DNA of 64,000 nucleotides from Nymphalis io (GCF_905147045.1 NC_065902.1:3045377-3109376); one strand, 5' to 3'; shown: positions 12,701 through 23,010, counted from the first letter of the stretch. The notes: generated from the letters alone by a model not told the origin. Program-made: numbers and translations.

Positions 12701-15092
12701 TTGTTATCCTATGGTTCGCAAACATGGTGTTCTTTATTCTAACCGCTGTGAAGATAACGCAGATCAAAAAGCAAATTTCTGTCCTGAAGTGTAGGGAAAG
12801 TGCCAAGCATGACAAACAGAACAAAGAGAAGCAAAGGTAACAATAAAAGTAAACAAGCAAACCATTGAAAAAAATGGGACATATCAACTAGTTCCCAAGG
12901 TTGTTGGCGCATTGGTGACGTAAGGATTGGTTAATAATTCTTACATCGCCACTGTCTATGAGCGGTTGTGATCACTTACCATCAGATAGCCTATTTACCC
13001 GTCCGCCTACCTATAACATAAAAAACCACTTATACTTTTTTCTAAAAATGTTGCCATTTAAAAAAAATATTATATAAATGTTTTCAATTTCATTTTTAAC
13101 TGAAATGTATCTCAACTTTATACTAACATTGTTATAATTAAATAATCGAGGACTTTTACATCTTTTTAATCTTAGTTGAAAAGCTACAGTTGACAGATTG
13201 ATCTACGTTCATGTTCACGTTTCTTTAAAAAAAAAAACAAAAAAAAAACATTTCATGTAGTTTCAACAATTTCGTATTTACTTCTACCCCAGGTTACTGC
13301 TCTACATCAAGTTATTCATTGTGATGGGAATCAGCTGGTTATTGGAGGTGATCAGCGCCATATATCCGAAATCGTATGGCTGGCGCTTCGTTGACGCGTA
13401 CAATGTTCTCATAGGACTCATTATTTTCATCATCTTCGTCTGCAAACGCAAGATCCTCGGCTTATTGAAGAAAAGGTTAGTACGAAGTCTGTCGTTCATC
13501 CATTTCATGCAATTGTTTAATTACACCTTTCATCAGCCTAATACAGTAGAACATCAATTATTTTCAATAAATATTGTCAAATCGATTGAACATATTAAAT
13601 AAATAGAATAACTATATTTAAAGTTTCATTACACATTTCTACACGACAAGATTTCTAACAATTTCAATGATAACAGTTCCATTGCAAAATAGGAAACTAA
13701 TCTAAATTAATAAGAATAGAATAGACAATATAACTAAATGCCAAAATTACTGAGATTCACAAAAAACTCGTATCAAAAAGTACCAGCTATTCGTCAATCT
13801 TTCTACTATTAGATAAAAATGAGCTAGTATTCATATTATATTATCACAAACACAAGGTACGTTACATCTTATATCCCATAAATAAAATAACTTTAAATAA
13901 AAAAAGAAAGTATCGAGAAGGGCAAAATACTCAAATCTTAATTAAACACGTGAACAATATTAAATCCACTTACAATTTTTTTTAAATAATCTTTTGATGT
14001 TCTATTGTCATCAAATATCACTCTTTTTTACCATAAAGACTTGTATAAACATTTTAATTTCAAATAGGATCAAAGAAGGTATTCTCCGCCGGAAACAAGG
14101 AATAATCAACATGACAATGATACATAGAAATGGAACTGTAAACAATCTAAGAAATTACAAGCAAAGAGACAGTTTAGACACGATAAGAAGTTCCTGTCCA
14201 GAAGCAGGTAGCAACAAAACAATAAACACGACAAACGTATAATAAAGATGCGAAGCAACGAAAGCCCAACGATTATTTTAAACAACAATTATAATTTAGT
14301 ATTCCATACTTAATGTAAGATATCGTGAGAATGAAATATAAGTGAAATATAAATAAACTAAGACTGAACTGATTGAAATAAATGAATGTAATTCAAATAA
14401 TAATTAATTCGATTTAAGGAAAAAATTGCAACGTACAGAACGATTACAGTGAAATAATAATTTAAGAAAGAAGATAAATAACTAACAAGGTACATGAAAA
14501 TGAATTGGACATTGCGGAGTTAAAGAAAGCGTAATGCTTCGCTTTTTGTCTTAACTAACCCTTTGCGAATAACATTGCAGATGGATTGGATTTCTATTAT
14601 TATTGATTGACTTTCAAACAAAAAATACGGACTTTCCAAATATCTTGATTATTTTAACATGTTGCGTTACGGGTTATTCTATTTTTGAGCACTATTTCTT
14701 GAGCACTACTTCTCCTAACTATTTTTTATTTGTTTTCAATTAACTTTTGGGTTTTGTTCTTTTTTAATTTTTAAATGACCTTGTTATCGTTTCGTGGTGT
14801 TAAAAATATATTTTATAAAAAAACTAATTTATCGTTATCGTTATTAAATATTACAATTTACGATGTGCAGTGGTTTTGAATATGAAATTTTACCAACACC
14901 AACAGTATCTATCACCAATAACAAAAATTAACGAAATGTATGTGTATAAATTGATGTACTACTGAATATAACAAAATATAATATTTTTACAGATACAAGC
15001 AATACCGTGAAGACCCGTTATCTAAGAGCCAGGCTTCAACGAGAACGTTCTCCACTCGGGACGAAATGGCACTTACAACAAGAAACCCATAA
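3753..15092 (+). CDS. Mth-like GPCR gene A (5' end not found)
   Basis: Family B (Methuselah-like) seven-TM receptor of the plasma membrane; ligand unknown. GT-AG exons: 3753-3936, 5026-5217, 10601-10679, 12239-12417, 12668-12836, 13293-13475, then a terminal exon at 14068-14242 or 14993-15092. Phases match genes B-D exactly. Exon 3753 is the second half of the ectodomain (DGKLYIEVP, YCVDTF). 5026 holds TM1, the family signature LPELRNLHGR and TM2. 10601 is TM3 (DIWWTFR). 12239 is TM4 with the loop Cys (GCFLYG). 12668 is TM5. 13293 is TM6-TM7 (MGISWLLEVI, DAYNVLIGL). The product from exon 2 onward is 386 or 361 residues. No exon 1 for signal peptide and Cys-rich region occurs between 2.3 and 3.75 kb, so it is upstream of the window, lost, or too diverged to see. 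Introns carry several SINEs. A is the most diverged member of the array. Protein family is confident; the start is unknown. Confidence 0.88.
4365..4560 (-). mobile_element. tRNA-derived SINE fragment (family of 42275-42577)
   Basis: Shares TTTCGGCCACGGCTGCC, TGCGCAGGACAT and CATAATCCGATG with the copies at 41.7, 42.3 and 53.0 kb. Lies in the first visible intron of gene A. Confidence 0.7.
4722..4990 (+). mobile_element. Decayed tRNA-derived SINE
   Basis: Starts with a tRNA-like head (ATGGCCCAATGGTTATA, then GGTTCAAAACC as B box). Contains AGGAAAACATCATGAG and CCACCAACCCGCATTAGAG, matching the family intact at 51297-51590. It ends only about 35 bp before the exon at 5026. Confidence 0.65.
6411..6704 (+). 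mobile_element. Metulj-like SINE, nearly full length
   Basis: Poly-T start, GGCCACCTGATGGTAAGTGG, CGCCACCAACCTTGGGAACT, GGCTCACTCACCCTTCAAAC and a terminal CCCTACCACCAGTAAA. Highly similar along its length to 56534-56840. The family resembles Metulj SINEs of Heliconius (name from memory, not searched). Confidence 0.85.
7508..7666 (-). mobile_element. Metulj-like SINE, 5' part, decayed
   Basis: Reverse-oriented 5' half: TCTTAGTTCTCAAGGTTAG, CGCCGATGTC and TATTCTATAAAAAA at the end. Confidence 0.65.
8279..8573 (-). mobile_element. tRNA-derived SINE, full length
   Basis: Minus orientation. The head is a tRNA-like sequence at the right end (TCGAGATGGCCTAATGGTAA, B box GGGCTCAAACCCGGG read on the minus strand). 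The body contains GGAAACCTGCATGTGTCTAA-type sequence and ends with the GCCCAGCAATGGCACATTCA-like tail. Other copies: 18149-18442, 32203-32498, 51297-51590, 63229-63523. Confidence 0.8.
9533..9690 (-). mobile_element. Decayed tRNA-derived SINE fragment
   Basis: Recognisable pieces of the 8279-8573 family (CTGTAAATGTCCCC, GAGCTAAGGC, GGAAAACATCGTGAGGAA); the tRNA head is gone. Confidence 0.5.
10764..11005 (+). mobile_element. tRNA-derived SINE with A-rich end
   Basis: Begins CTCGTTGGTCTAATGGATCC with B box GGGTTCAAATCCCAG, then a body with AGAAGCAGCCCAAACTGTGG and TCTCTCTTGAGATTTGTCGCC, ending in an A-run. Reverse-oriented relatives lie at 41.7, 42.3 and 53.0 kb. The tRNA-like head is not a functional tRNA gene because no clover-leaf closes around it. 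Lies in the intron between the TM3 and TM4 exons of gene A. Confidence 0.75.
11105..11400 (-). mobile_element. Metulj-like SINE, nearly full length
   Basis: Reverse-oriented copy with TGGGTAGGTACCACCCACTC, GGTGAGTGAGCCAG, CCAAGGTTGGTGGCGCATTG and ACCACTTACCATCAGGTGG, in the intron between the TM3 and TM4 exons of gene A. Confidence 0.85.
11659..11935 (+). mobile_element. tRNA-derived SINE (GCCGGTTGGCGTGG family)
   Basis: tRNA-like head (TTGGCGTGGTTGGTAGATAC as A box, GGGTTCGATTCCCACC as B box), then GACATTGTGTGCATGAACA, a TATATAAGTATGTATTTACA segment and an (ATT)n end at about 11925. A second copy is at 63699-63912. Confidence 0.8.
12030..12180. repeat. (ATC)n tract and repeat debris
   Basis: A short (ATC)n tract at about 12032-12053, followed by a GC-richer stretch (AAGGCCCCGCAGGCCAAGG) that looks like transposon debris. 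It lies 60 bp upstream of the acceptor of the TM4 exon of gene A. Confidence 0.4.
12889..13026 (-). mobile_element. Metulj-like SINE, 5' part
   Basis: Reverse-oriented: TTCCCAAGGTTGTTGGCGCA, TCACTTACCATCAGATAG, CCGTCCGCCTACCTATAA. It starts about 50 bp after the donor of the TM5 exon of gene A. Confidence 0.7.
14068..14242 (+). CDS. Gene A candidate terminal exon 8a
   Basis: After acceptor TTCAAATAG at 14067 the frame from the TM6-TM7 exon (phase 2, ...KKR) continues as IKEGILRRKQGIINMTM and about 40 more polar residues to TAA at 14240-14242. That TAA overlaps an AATAAA poly(A) signal (14241-14246), a compact 3' end. The tail is basic then Ser/Asn-rich, as expected of a cytoplasmic C-terminus. 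It is an alternative to the exon at 14993: both follow the same donor in the same phase, so they are mutually exclusive in the simplest model. Confidence 0.6.
14993..15092 (+). CDS. Gene A candidate terminal exon 8b
   Basis: Acceptor TATTTTTACAG at 14982-14992. Frame continues RYKQYREDPLSKSQAS and ends TTRNP with TAA at 15090-15092; AATAAA follows at 15119-15124. Its opening (R-Y-K/Y) and position correspond to exon 8 of genes B and C (RYYGFVN), so this is probably the ancestral last exon. The Ser/Thr-rich tail would give phosphorylation sites (inference). Confidence 0.7.
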
Positions 15093-18000
15093 GGATTTTA
15101 ATAACGAAACCTTTGGCAAATAAATCAGTCAAAGCGGTCTAATAGATGTTTTTAAAAAATATAATGGACTATTAGCTCTTTACCAAAATATTTAATCTTA
15201 GATTTTTCGCGCACGTTTGTCATATTTGCATTTATCTCCACAGATAACGTAATTGGTTAAAATATTGCCACCGAATATATACCTTGTAAACATATTTTCC
15301 TTCGATATAACTAATGAAATATTTAAAAGACTTTAAAATAGCTATCGATATTAAGTTATTTTTTATATTAAAAGATCCGATCTTGCTTTGCTTTAATATT
15401 GGCAGAATATTTCGGATTACCAAATATAAATATTGGACAATTAAAAAAAAAAAGAAATATTCAAATATAAAATAGGAATTAAGTGCAATTATTAATTAAG
15501 GGTCACATGAATTAGTGCAACTGGTCTTATACTAAAGTTTTCTGAAAGGTCTAGTTTTTTGCTAAGAGTTTAGAACAAATTACGATGATTTCCTAAATTT
15601 AACTGAACATAGTTTGTGATAAGCAGTAAAGTCTTTCACATATGTATATCACAAAACTCAAATTTAACAGAAAAAATATTTCTCTGGTTTAATCCGGTTT
15701 AATCTAATTATATCTTTGATTTGGATAATAAACTTGGCAAACCTTTCAGAAAACATAACATAAAGACAATTTCAAATGTAACATTAGTTTAAGATTAAGA
15801 ATTTAGTTATTAATATATTATATATATTCTATTGACATTTTACACAATATAAAATTATTATTAAATTATTATACGTTCATTTTATTATTGCTAAATTTTA
15901 TAACAGCCTAAGTGATCACGGTTTTTGTATTTATATATTGTATTAAAAATGTTTTTTTTTAAGTATATATATTTAATAGGATATACACAAAACGTGCCTT
16001 TACTACTACTATATTTATTAAAATATATAGCGGGATCAAAACCCCATAGCGATCGACGTTAGCTTATAGTCAAATGTACGTATGGACATAATATGCACAT
16101 TATATATTTAAAATTAAAATGATCTCATTGAAACACTGCATTTTTCATAATTAATAGATTTATTAAATCACTTTCTTTAAATAAAATAATATGTAAGTAT
16201 ATTTACACTACAATTTCACACCTAGTTATAATTATAATTAATGTCACATATCAATTACGATGTACACTTAAATCAACATCACCTTACAATAAAAATTTCT
16301 TTCTAATTTTGTACGTATTACGACAATAGATGTCAAAGATAGTATAACTGTGTGTCCAATACTAGTGTTTTTACTTATTCGATAGCTTTGACGTTAACGG
16401 CGATATATATGGAGTACTGATTATAGTCACTAGATGGCGCTGTTTTCATTATTTACAAATAGCCTTTAACGTCAAAAATCTCGATTAAAGCGCACAAAGA
16501 ACACTGTTCCTTGTCGAACTATCGATAATATCATCGTATTGAACAATAGTAAATGTATAAAATAGCAATTTTTGTCGAATGATAAATATTCGTGCAGACT
16601 CTATTGTACATATTCTCTTAAATTAAATTTGTTACATTAGATATACATAATCGATATGTAGTTTTATCAACACGATTTTAACTATCTGTGTCGAAGTCGG
16701 TATTCTATGTCTTATTTATTTTTCGAGTAAACAATTGATTACAGTTTGTGATTAAAACTGACGACGTAACGATGTGTAAGTTGGAGTAGATTTAAAAATC
16801 GAACAAACAACGACGATCAATTAAAAATCATTTGTAAAGCTACCCACTTCTGTCGCATGAGCGTGGCTGATGTTTCGCGTTTTTGTATCACGGTTGTTTT
16901 TGTTTAGCTAAATTGAAAAGTTTTTATAAATTTACTCAAATTACCTTGAACTATGTTTACTTAAAAGTTAAAATTTTTGTCACCATTTTAAAATACAAGG
17001 AGTAGGATGAGCTTGCTATAATTTACATAGTATTTAATTTGACATCATTTTATGTTGAACTATATAGGGTTCGGTATCTTATTATACTTATATAAAAATG
17101 AATGTTGATATAACTGTTTGAGACCGTTTGCACGAAAGTTGACATGGACAAGGTTGTAATAATATAAATAATCCATTATGTTGTAGCTCGCTGGTAGATG
17201 GCGCTAAAGTACGTCAATTTGTTTACCCTTGCAAATCTTCATGGCAATACAAAGGCAGAAAAACGTCAGCCGAGTTATAAAAATATAATATAATAAAGTG
17301 AAAATCAAATAATTTTACACGACTGCTCAAAAAAAGGAGTATATGCATGTATTTGAGTTTATTTATTCCACCTTAACTTTAGAATGCCTGGACAAATTTG
17401 TATGTATCGAGGTATCGTTAGAATCCTTACACGATCCCGGCTGACACTGTCTATAAATTCAGGGCAGTTATGTTTTTTTTAAGGTTAAAAAGAAGTTTTA
17501 ATTTAAAATATCAATTTCGTTTTAATTATCTAGGATGGTTGAAATAGTATTTTTTTTTTAATTTTTAATATATATATATATATTGATTTATCAAATATTG
17601 TTATATTAGCGATCGTCCTATACAAATTTAGTAATATACAAATTTTAATAAACTTTGTATACAAATCACGTGCCTCTTTAATTAATCACGTTTATATTCT
17701 ATATTCAATTATAAGTACTTTCAATTATAATAAAAATTTTATCTACCTCAATAAAAGTTATTTCATTGTTATTTTTCCTTAACCTTTAAATTGAACATAT
17801 TTAAATAACAAGTAATGTTTCAGAAAGAACTTTTTTTTTTTCAGCAGACTTTTGTTAGGTCGTATGTAGCATCTTATCTTGTAAGCCCGTAACGTCGGGG
17901 CTGTAGTAGATAGGATTTTGACCGAGTCAGCTTATTGTTTTATTTCAAAAACGTATAAAAAAACCTTACTATTTATTATTTATAATTATAGTCGTATGTA

Positions 18001-18148
18001 ACACTACAAAATCTAATTAAATATATTATAATATTATAAATGCGAAAGTAACTGTAAATCAAACAGAAATTTCGTACAGAGATTTTTTTATGAAATAACA
18101 CGCGAGGGAAAACTTGTATAATACAATGCAGATAAAAATAATATAGTA
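15093..18148. other. Intergenic, AT-rich, no gene seen
   Basis: Downstream of gene A. No exon-like ORF or recognisable repeat dominates. Minor features are a TA-rich tract at about 17565-17582 and two short GATGGCGCT motifs at about 16433 and 17198, which may be old repeat pieces. Confidence 0.5.
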
Positions 18149-18442
18149 GTAACAGCCTGTTAATGTCCCACTGCTGGGCTAAGGCCTCCTCTCCCTTTTG
18201 AGGAGAAGGTTTGGAGATTATTCCACCACGCTGCTCCAATGCGGGTTGGTAGAATACACATGTGGCAGGATTTCAATGAAATTAGACACATGCAGGTTTC
18301 CTCACGATGTTTTCCTTCACCGTCAAGCACGAGATGAATTATAAACACAAATTAAGCACATGAAAATTCAGTGGTGCTTGCCCGGGTTTGAACCCACGAT
18401 CATCGGTTAAGATTCACGCGTTCGAACCACTGGGCCATCTCG
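18149..18442 (-). mobile_element. tRNA-derived SINE, full length
   Basis: Same family and orientation as 8279-8573: AACAGCCTGTTAATGTCCCA at the left, CACGCTGCTCCAATGCGGG in the middle, tRNA-like head ending GGGCCATCTCGA at the right. Confidence 0.85.
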
Positions 18443-18642
18443 AATATAAAAAAATAATATATTATGTTCAAATCATGACTGTGTGGAATTGTTTAATTTG
18501 ATTGCAGCATTTCCTTGTTAATTTGCAACGCATACTCAAACAGATAAGTCTGTCTCTAGTGTTTAATATAATGTGGACTTAATATAATATATTTAATTTT
18601 TGAATTCCTTTGTATAAACCAAACTGAAATTGCATACAGAGT

Positions 18643-19014
18643 TTTTTTTTTTTTTTATAAAATAGGTATGCGGACGAGCAAATGGTAAATGACAACATCA
18701 TCGCCCACAGACATTGGCACTCATCGTCAATGCGCCATCAACCTTGGGAACTAAGATCCTTGTGCTTGCAGTTACACTGGCTCACTCAAGCTTCAACAAT
18801 AAAAATACTAAATGTTGTTGTTTGACGGTAGGATCGATTGGATGTCAATGCGCCACCAACCTAGGAAACTAAGATGTTATGTCCCTTGTTGCTGTAGTGG
18901 CTGGCTCACTCACCCTTGAAACCGTAAGATGACAATACTAAACATTGATATTTGGCGGTGGAATGTTTGATGAATGGGTGGTACCAACCCAGACGGGCTT
19001 GCACCAAGCCACCA
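18643..19014 (+). mobile_element. Two partial Metulj-like SINEs, head to tail
   Basis: A poly-T-headed 5' part (GGTATGCGGACGAGCAAATG, CATCAACCTTGGGAACTA) runs to about 18835. A second, more diverged partial copy then restarts at AATGCGCCACCAACCTAGG (about 18847) and ends GGGTGGTACCAACCCAGACG. Insertion of one copy into another, or an internal duplication, would explain it. Confidence 0.7.
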
Positions 19015-19512
19015 AGTGAGATGAGATTTTGTAACTATTATTCAATAATAATTTGATATTATGGAAATAATAAAAATGTAAGTGATCGCTGTCTATACAT
19101 GGAAGGTATATGAGTAAAACTATTATTGGGTACTTTATCGTTGAATTAACTGAAACTTTAGCTAGCTATGAAAAATTATAGGCTGTAAAATGATGATAAT
19201 TGAAAGTTTATATGAACAAAACAACGTTAAAAATGGACAGTTTTAAAGATTTAGACTCGTCCAATTGAGCTCAGATCTATATGATCAATCACATTAAATA
19301 GGGTTCAGCTTATGCTGGACATTCGTTGGTTATATGGGTATGTATATGGGTATGTCCCTGGCAACAGGAACCTGGTAAACCTCTGTCTATATTCGTTTGA
19401 AATATATTTTATTAGGGTAACGGCTTATTAAAAAAAAACTACAAATTACGGATTAAAAAATATATATGTAATACACATTTCTTTTGTTTTTCGATACTAT
19501 ACGTTTAACTAT
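19015..19512. other. Intergenic, nothing recognised
   Basis: AT-rich sequence without gene-like ORFs. A short direct repeat (ATATGGGTATGT) occurs near 19330-19350. Confidence 0.4.
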
Positions 19513-20409
19513 TGCCCGGGGCTTCACTCGCGCGTAAGTATATATAAAGGATAAATATTGTGTGGAAGTCTGTGATTTTAAAGTAAGAAGCATGAAATGT
19601 CATTCTGAATAAAAATGTTGCAAAAACGGGGAAAATTTATTCCTTTTGAGAGCTTCCGTTGCGTGCGCTACATAAACTGTTAAATTTACACAACAATCAA
19701 TTAGACCGAATTGTTTCTCTTGAAAATTTCTAAAAAAAGTCCGCGATAGCATGATATCTCTATCTTTTAAATTTGATTCACTGTAAACTTTTTGTGTGGT
19801 AATCAAATTTGTTCTAAAATAATGCATTATTTGTCGTTTTTATAAACATGGCATTAATTCTTATGAAAGATATCGAGTAAAGATTATAGACAGCGTTTAG
19901 TACTTTTTATAGTTTCGACATATTTCAACAGATAGTTGAGGGAGTTGTTTGAAAATACTCATACTTAGGTACGCTTTTATTTTCGGTTTGTAAATAACTT
20001 TGTAGGTTAAAGTTTATAGGGTAGATAAGTATTTCGTTTCGTCGTTACATATATTTTATTCTCATTGTTTTGTTAAATTTACACTTAGTGGGTTAGTTGA
20101 TAATAAGTACTTATATTTTAAATACACAGATTTATCTATCAGTTTAGAAAAGGATACAATTTTCTGTGAAGGTATCGTTTGCAGTTACAATAAATAAAGC
20201 AAAGGAAAAGACATTCAAGTATGTCGGAAAAGATTTAAGGGAGTGCTGTTTTTCTCATGGCCAATTGTATGTTGTTTTATCTAGATCTGGGTGCAGTGAA
20301 AACCAATAAATACGAATAACCCACGAAAATAAAACTAAAAATGTTGTATATACTGAAATAAGTCTGCTCTTAGTGACTCCTATAAGTTGTACGCGGGTGA
20401 AACCGCGGG
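19513..20409. mobile_element. Candidate non-autonomous element with inverted ends
   Basis: Left end TGCCCGGGGCTTCACTCGC (19513-19531) and right end GCGGGTGAAACCGCGGGCA (20391-20409) are inverted copies matching at 16 of 19 positions. Ends of this GC-rich type (gcgggtgaagccgcggg) are common on lepidopteran interspersed repeats. The 0.86-kb interior has no ORF with a recognisable transposase. It could be one non-autonomous element or two unrelated repeat ends. Confidence 0.4.
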
Positions 20410-20466
20410 CACAGCTAGTATATAGTATAGTATATAAGTATTTAATGAAGACCTCGGTGATAATAT

Positions 20467-20750
20467 TTCACTGGTAGGACTTTGTACAAGCTCGTCTGGG
20501 TAGGTAACACCCACTCATCAGATATTTTACCGCAAAACAGCAGCACTTGGTATTGTTGTGTTCCGATTTGAAGGGTGAGTGAGTCAGTGTAATTACAGGC
20601 ACAAGGGACATAACATCTTAGTACCCAAGATTGGTGGCGCATTGGCGATGTAAGCGATGGTTCCTTACAATACCAATGTCAATGGGCGTTGGTGACCACT
20701 TACCATCAGGTGGCCCATATGCTCGTTCGCCTACCTAAACTATAAAAAAA
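20467..20750 (-). mobile_element. Metulj-like SINE, nearly full length
   Basis: Reverse-oriented copy with CTCGTCTGGGTAGGTAAC, TGTAATTACAGGCACAAGGG, TTGGTGGCGCATTGGCGATG and CCATCAGGTGGCCCATATGC. Confidence 0.85.
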
Positions 20751-21041
20751 GGGCTGACCATCAGATGGTCCTTTGTACAATTGTTATAATCTTAATCGTT
20801 TTATGATACTCAAAATTTACACCGTATGAGAAACAAATATGATAAGCCCGATCCACACAATTTATCCCTGGGATATTTTCCATTCCAAATCTACTTAAAC
20901 CTTTTTTACAAATACATCAATGGCTGCTAAAATAAAAGAAAAAATAAACAGTACTTTCCTAATTATAATGAACTAGCTGTTCTTGTTACACACGTTATAC
21001 GTTTCTGATACACCTCCGTGAATCGTAGCCTGATGCTATGC

Positions 21042-21083
21042 TATCGGTAAAGGGTATAACTGTATATATACCCTTTACCGATA
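21042..21083. repeat. Hairpin-forming inverted repeat, 17-bp arms
   Basis: Arms at 21042-21058 (TATCGGTAAAGGGTATA) and 21067-21083 are perfectly complementary with an 8-nt spacer. Confidence 0.9.
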
Positions 21084-21251
21084 AAAATGTCATCTAACGC
21101 ATAGATAAATAGATATAATAAGTCAGGAACCAGAGATAATCGCTTTCAAGCAACCTTTAACTTTAATATTAGTATAAAATGTAAATATCCATGTAATCCG
21201 ATGATTAATCGGATGTCTTAATGCAAATGGTAGTTCGTTACTGACAAATTC

Positions 21252-21293
21252 TTCACCTTACTTCCATATATATATATATGGAAGTAAGGTGAA
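21252..21293. repeat. Perfect 42-nt palindrome
   Basis: Spacerless perfect palindrome: left half starts TTCACCTTACTTCC and the centre is (TA)n. It lies about 170 bp from the previous hairpin. Confidence 0.92.
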
Positions 21294-22320
21294 TAATTTT
21301 ACCCAATAAGACGATCCCACAAAATTCATAATTATTATATTATGTAAAAAAGAATAATGAATACCTAAGTTACGCAATAGGTACACAATTCTCGTAATCA
21401 ATACCGCTTTTGATGCTATTTTTAGATGCATCCGAGCTCAGCCATCTAGGACCTTTCAGATCACCTGAGACAAATATACTGAGAGAACGAGATAACAATA
21501 ACGATCAATACCGACATAGGGCTCGAAGTAGTTAGTCATGGGCGTGTCAGCAATTACTATAATAAATATTTACACCGAGTTAAAACGATATTGTAGGTCT
21601 CGTTACTTTAGGTTGAATAATGATAATGGTGATTAATTAAATATTTTATGCTATTATTATGTCATTGAAGCCTTGGTACGTCATATGATATAATTGACTT
21701 AGTTAAGTGGATTAAACTCCAAGACCTCTCCCCAAAGAAAGAGGAGACCTTTGCCCAACTGTGGGAGACATTTCAAACTGCTACCTTTTAACCTATATAT
21801 TTTAAATATATCTTTCTCTATATTTAACTAAAGTAATCACTACGCACGCACTATGGCTCTCAGGAAGCTTGTGCAATTGTGGCGCTTATTTTTTTATTTA
21901 GATTTTGAACTATGATCATAAAATATAAAGAAGTTTTATAGATGAACTATCTTTATATAATTCAAAGAAGAAAAAAGAAGATTAGATATTACAAAATTAG
22001 TTTAGGCTAAAGCCGAAATACAGATACAAAAAAATACAATAATTGCTCATTTAACATTGTATGATTTAATACAGAATTTTATTACAACGGTAGCAATTGC
22101 TTCTTAAATTCCTTGAGCGTATCTTCAACTCAAATAAACTCCAGACCCCAAAATGCATGGTATTACATAAACATATAACAACTATGGATGCCTAATGGCT
22201 TTGTCTTCGTATGACTGCTTTGTTAAAAGTAAATTGGAGTATTGTGGTTCAAGATATTATCAAGTAAGTGAGGGTACAAAAAAGATGTATCAAATCTTAA
22301 AACGCCGGAACACACCAATG

Positions 22321-22526
22321 TTTTTTTATAGTATAGGTAGGCGGACGAGCAAAGGGCCACTTGATGCCAAGTGGTCAACAACGACATTGGCATTGTAAGA
22401 AATATTAACCATCTCTTACATCGCCAATGCGCCACTAACCTTGGGAACTAAGATGCTATGTCCCTTATACCTAAAATTACACTGGCTCACTCACTCTTCA
22501 AACGGGAACACAACAATACTAAGTAT
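22321..22526 (+). mobile_element. Metulj-like SINE, 3'-truncated
   Basis: Poly-T head, GTAGGCGGACGAGCAAAGGG and AACCTTGGGAACTAAGATGC, stopping at CAACAATACTAAGTA where a different repeat begins at 22527. Confidence 0.8.
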
Positions 22527-22597
22527 CGGCCTTGAAGAGAGCTCCATCGAGTCACGACCGGAGCTCAGGAAGTACTGCGAGTGCATTATTTTAACGA
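22527..22597 (+). repeat. Interspersed repeat fragment (left piece)
   Basis: Contains GAGAGCTCCATCGAGTCACG and ACTGCGAGTGCATT, repeated closely at about 22826-22895 and related to the reverse-oriented repeat at 44205-44462. Confidence 0.65.
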
Positions 22598-22750
22598 AAT
22601 GATCAACATAAACAGTTTTTTTGGTATGGAATTTGAAGTATGTTTTTTGTTTTTAGATTTCCACTCTAAACTTTTAACTTTATTACGAGGAACGAAATTC
22701 ATACATTAGGTGGAATAAAGTAGAGTTATTTTGCGTGAACTATGAAGTCA
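22598..22750 (+). pseudogene. Broken copy of Mth-like receptor exon 2
   Basis: Nearly identical to gene B intron 1 end plus exon 2 (25007-25150): shared ATGATCAACATAAACAG, GGTATGGAATTTGAAG, ATTACGAGGAACGAAATTCA and GGTGGAATAAAGTAGAGTTA. Just after the acceptor the copy reads ATTTCCACTCTAAACTTTTA in place of AGTGGAAAC, which puts a stop in frame. After TATGAAGTCAC it is cut off by SINE sequence, so the second half of the exon and the donor are gone. It cannot work as an exon. It lies 0.8 kb upstream of gene B exon 1. Confidence 0.85.
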
Positions 22751-22812
22751 CTCACCCTTCAAACCGGAATAGAACAACACCAAGTGCTGCTATTTTGCGG
22801 TATAATATCTAA
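22746..22812 (+). mobile_element. Metulj-like SINE, internal/3' fragment
   Basis: TCACTCACCCTTCAAACCGG to GCGGTATAATATCTAATGA, joined directly to the broken exon 2. Confidence 0.7.
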
Positions 22813-23010
22813 TGATTGACATCGCCCCTTGAAAAGAGCTCCATCGAGTCACGACCGGAGCACACCCCAGAAGGAACTGCGAGTGCATTGTTTTGACACG
22901 AATCGCAGCCTCTCTGATCCGTGCCAAAGACTACCGTCGCAGTGGTTTTAGTGGCTAAATGTCTCACATAAGCCTGTCGCTGTGGAAACCTTCAGACAGG
23001 TAGGATACCT
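22813..23010 (+). repeat. Interspersed repeat fragment (right piece)
   Basis: Repeats the 22527 sequence (AGAGCTCCATCGAGTCACGA, CTGCGAGTGCATTGTTTTGA) and continues into CGCAGCCTCTCTGATCCGTG. The same phrase occurs on the minus strand at 44205-44462, so this is one repeat family present at least twice in the window. Confidence 0.65.

Larger units (their letters stand above)
20751..22320. other. Intergenic, two palindromes, no gene
   Basis: AT-rich. Contains the palindromes at 21042-21083 and 21252-21293 listed separately. About 21720-21790 (CTCCAAGACCTCTCCCCAAA) may be a decayed SINE tail. No exon-like ORF. Confidence 0.5.

Noticed and set aside
18160..18348. Conserved-looking ORFs in the tRNA-SINE copies (also 8265, 51447, 63184, 63240)
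   Set aside because: They are shadows of the SINE sequence; different copies are open in different frames.
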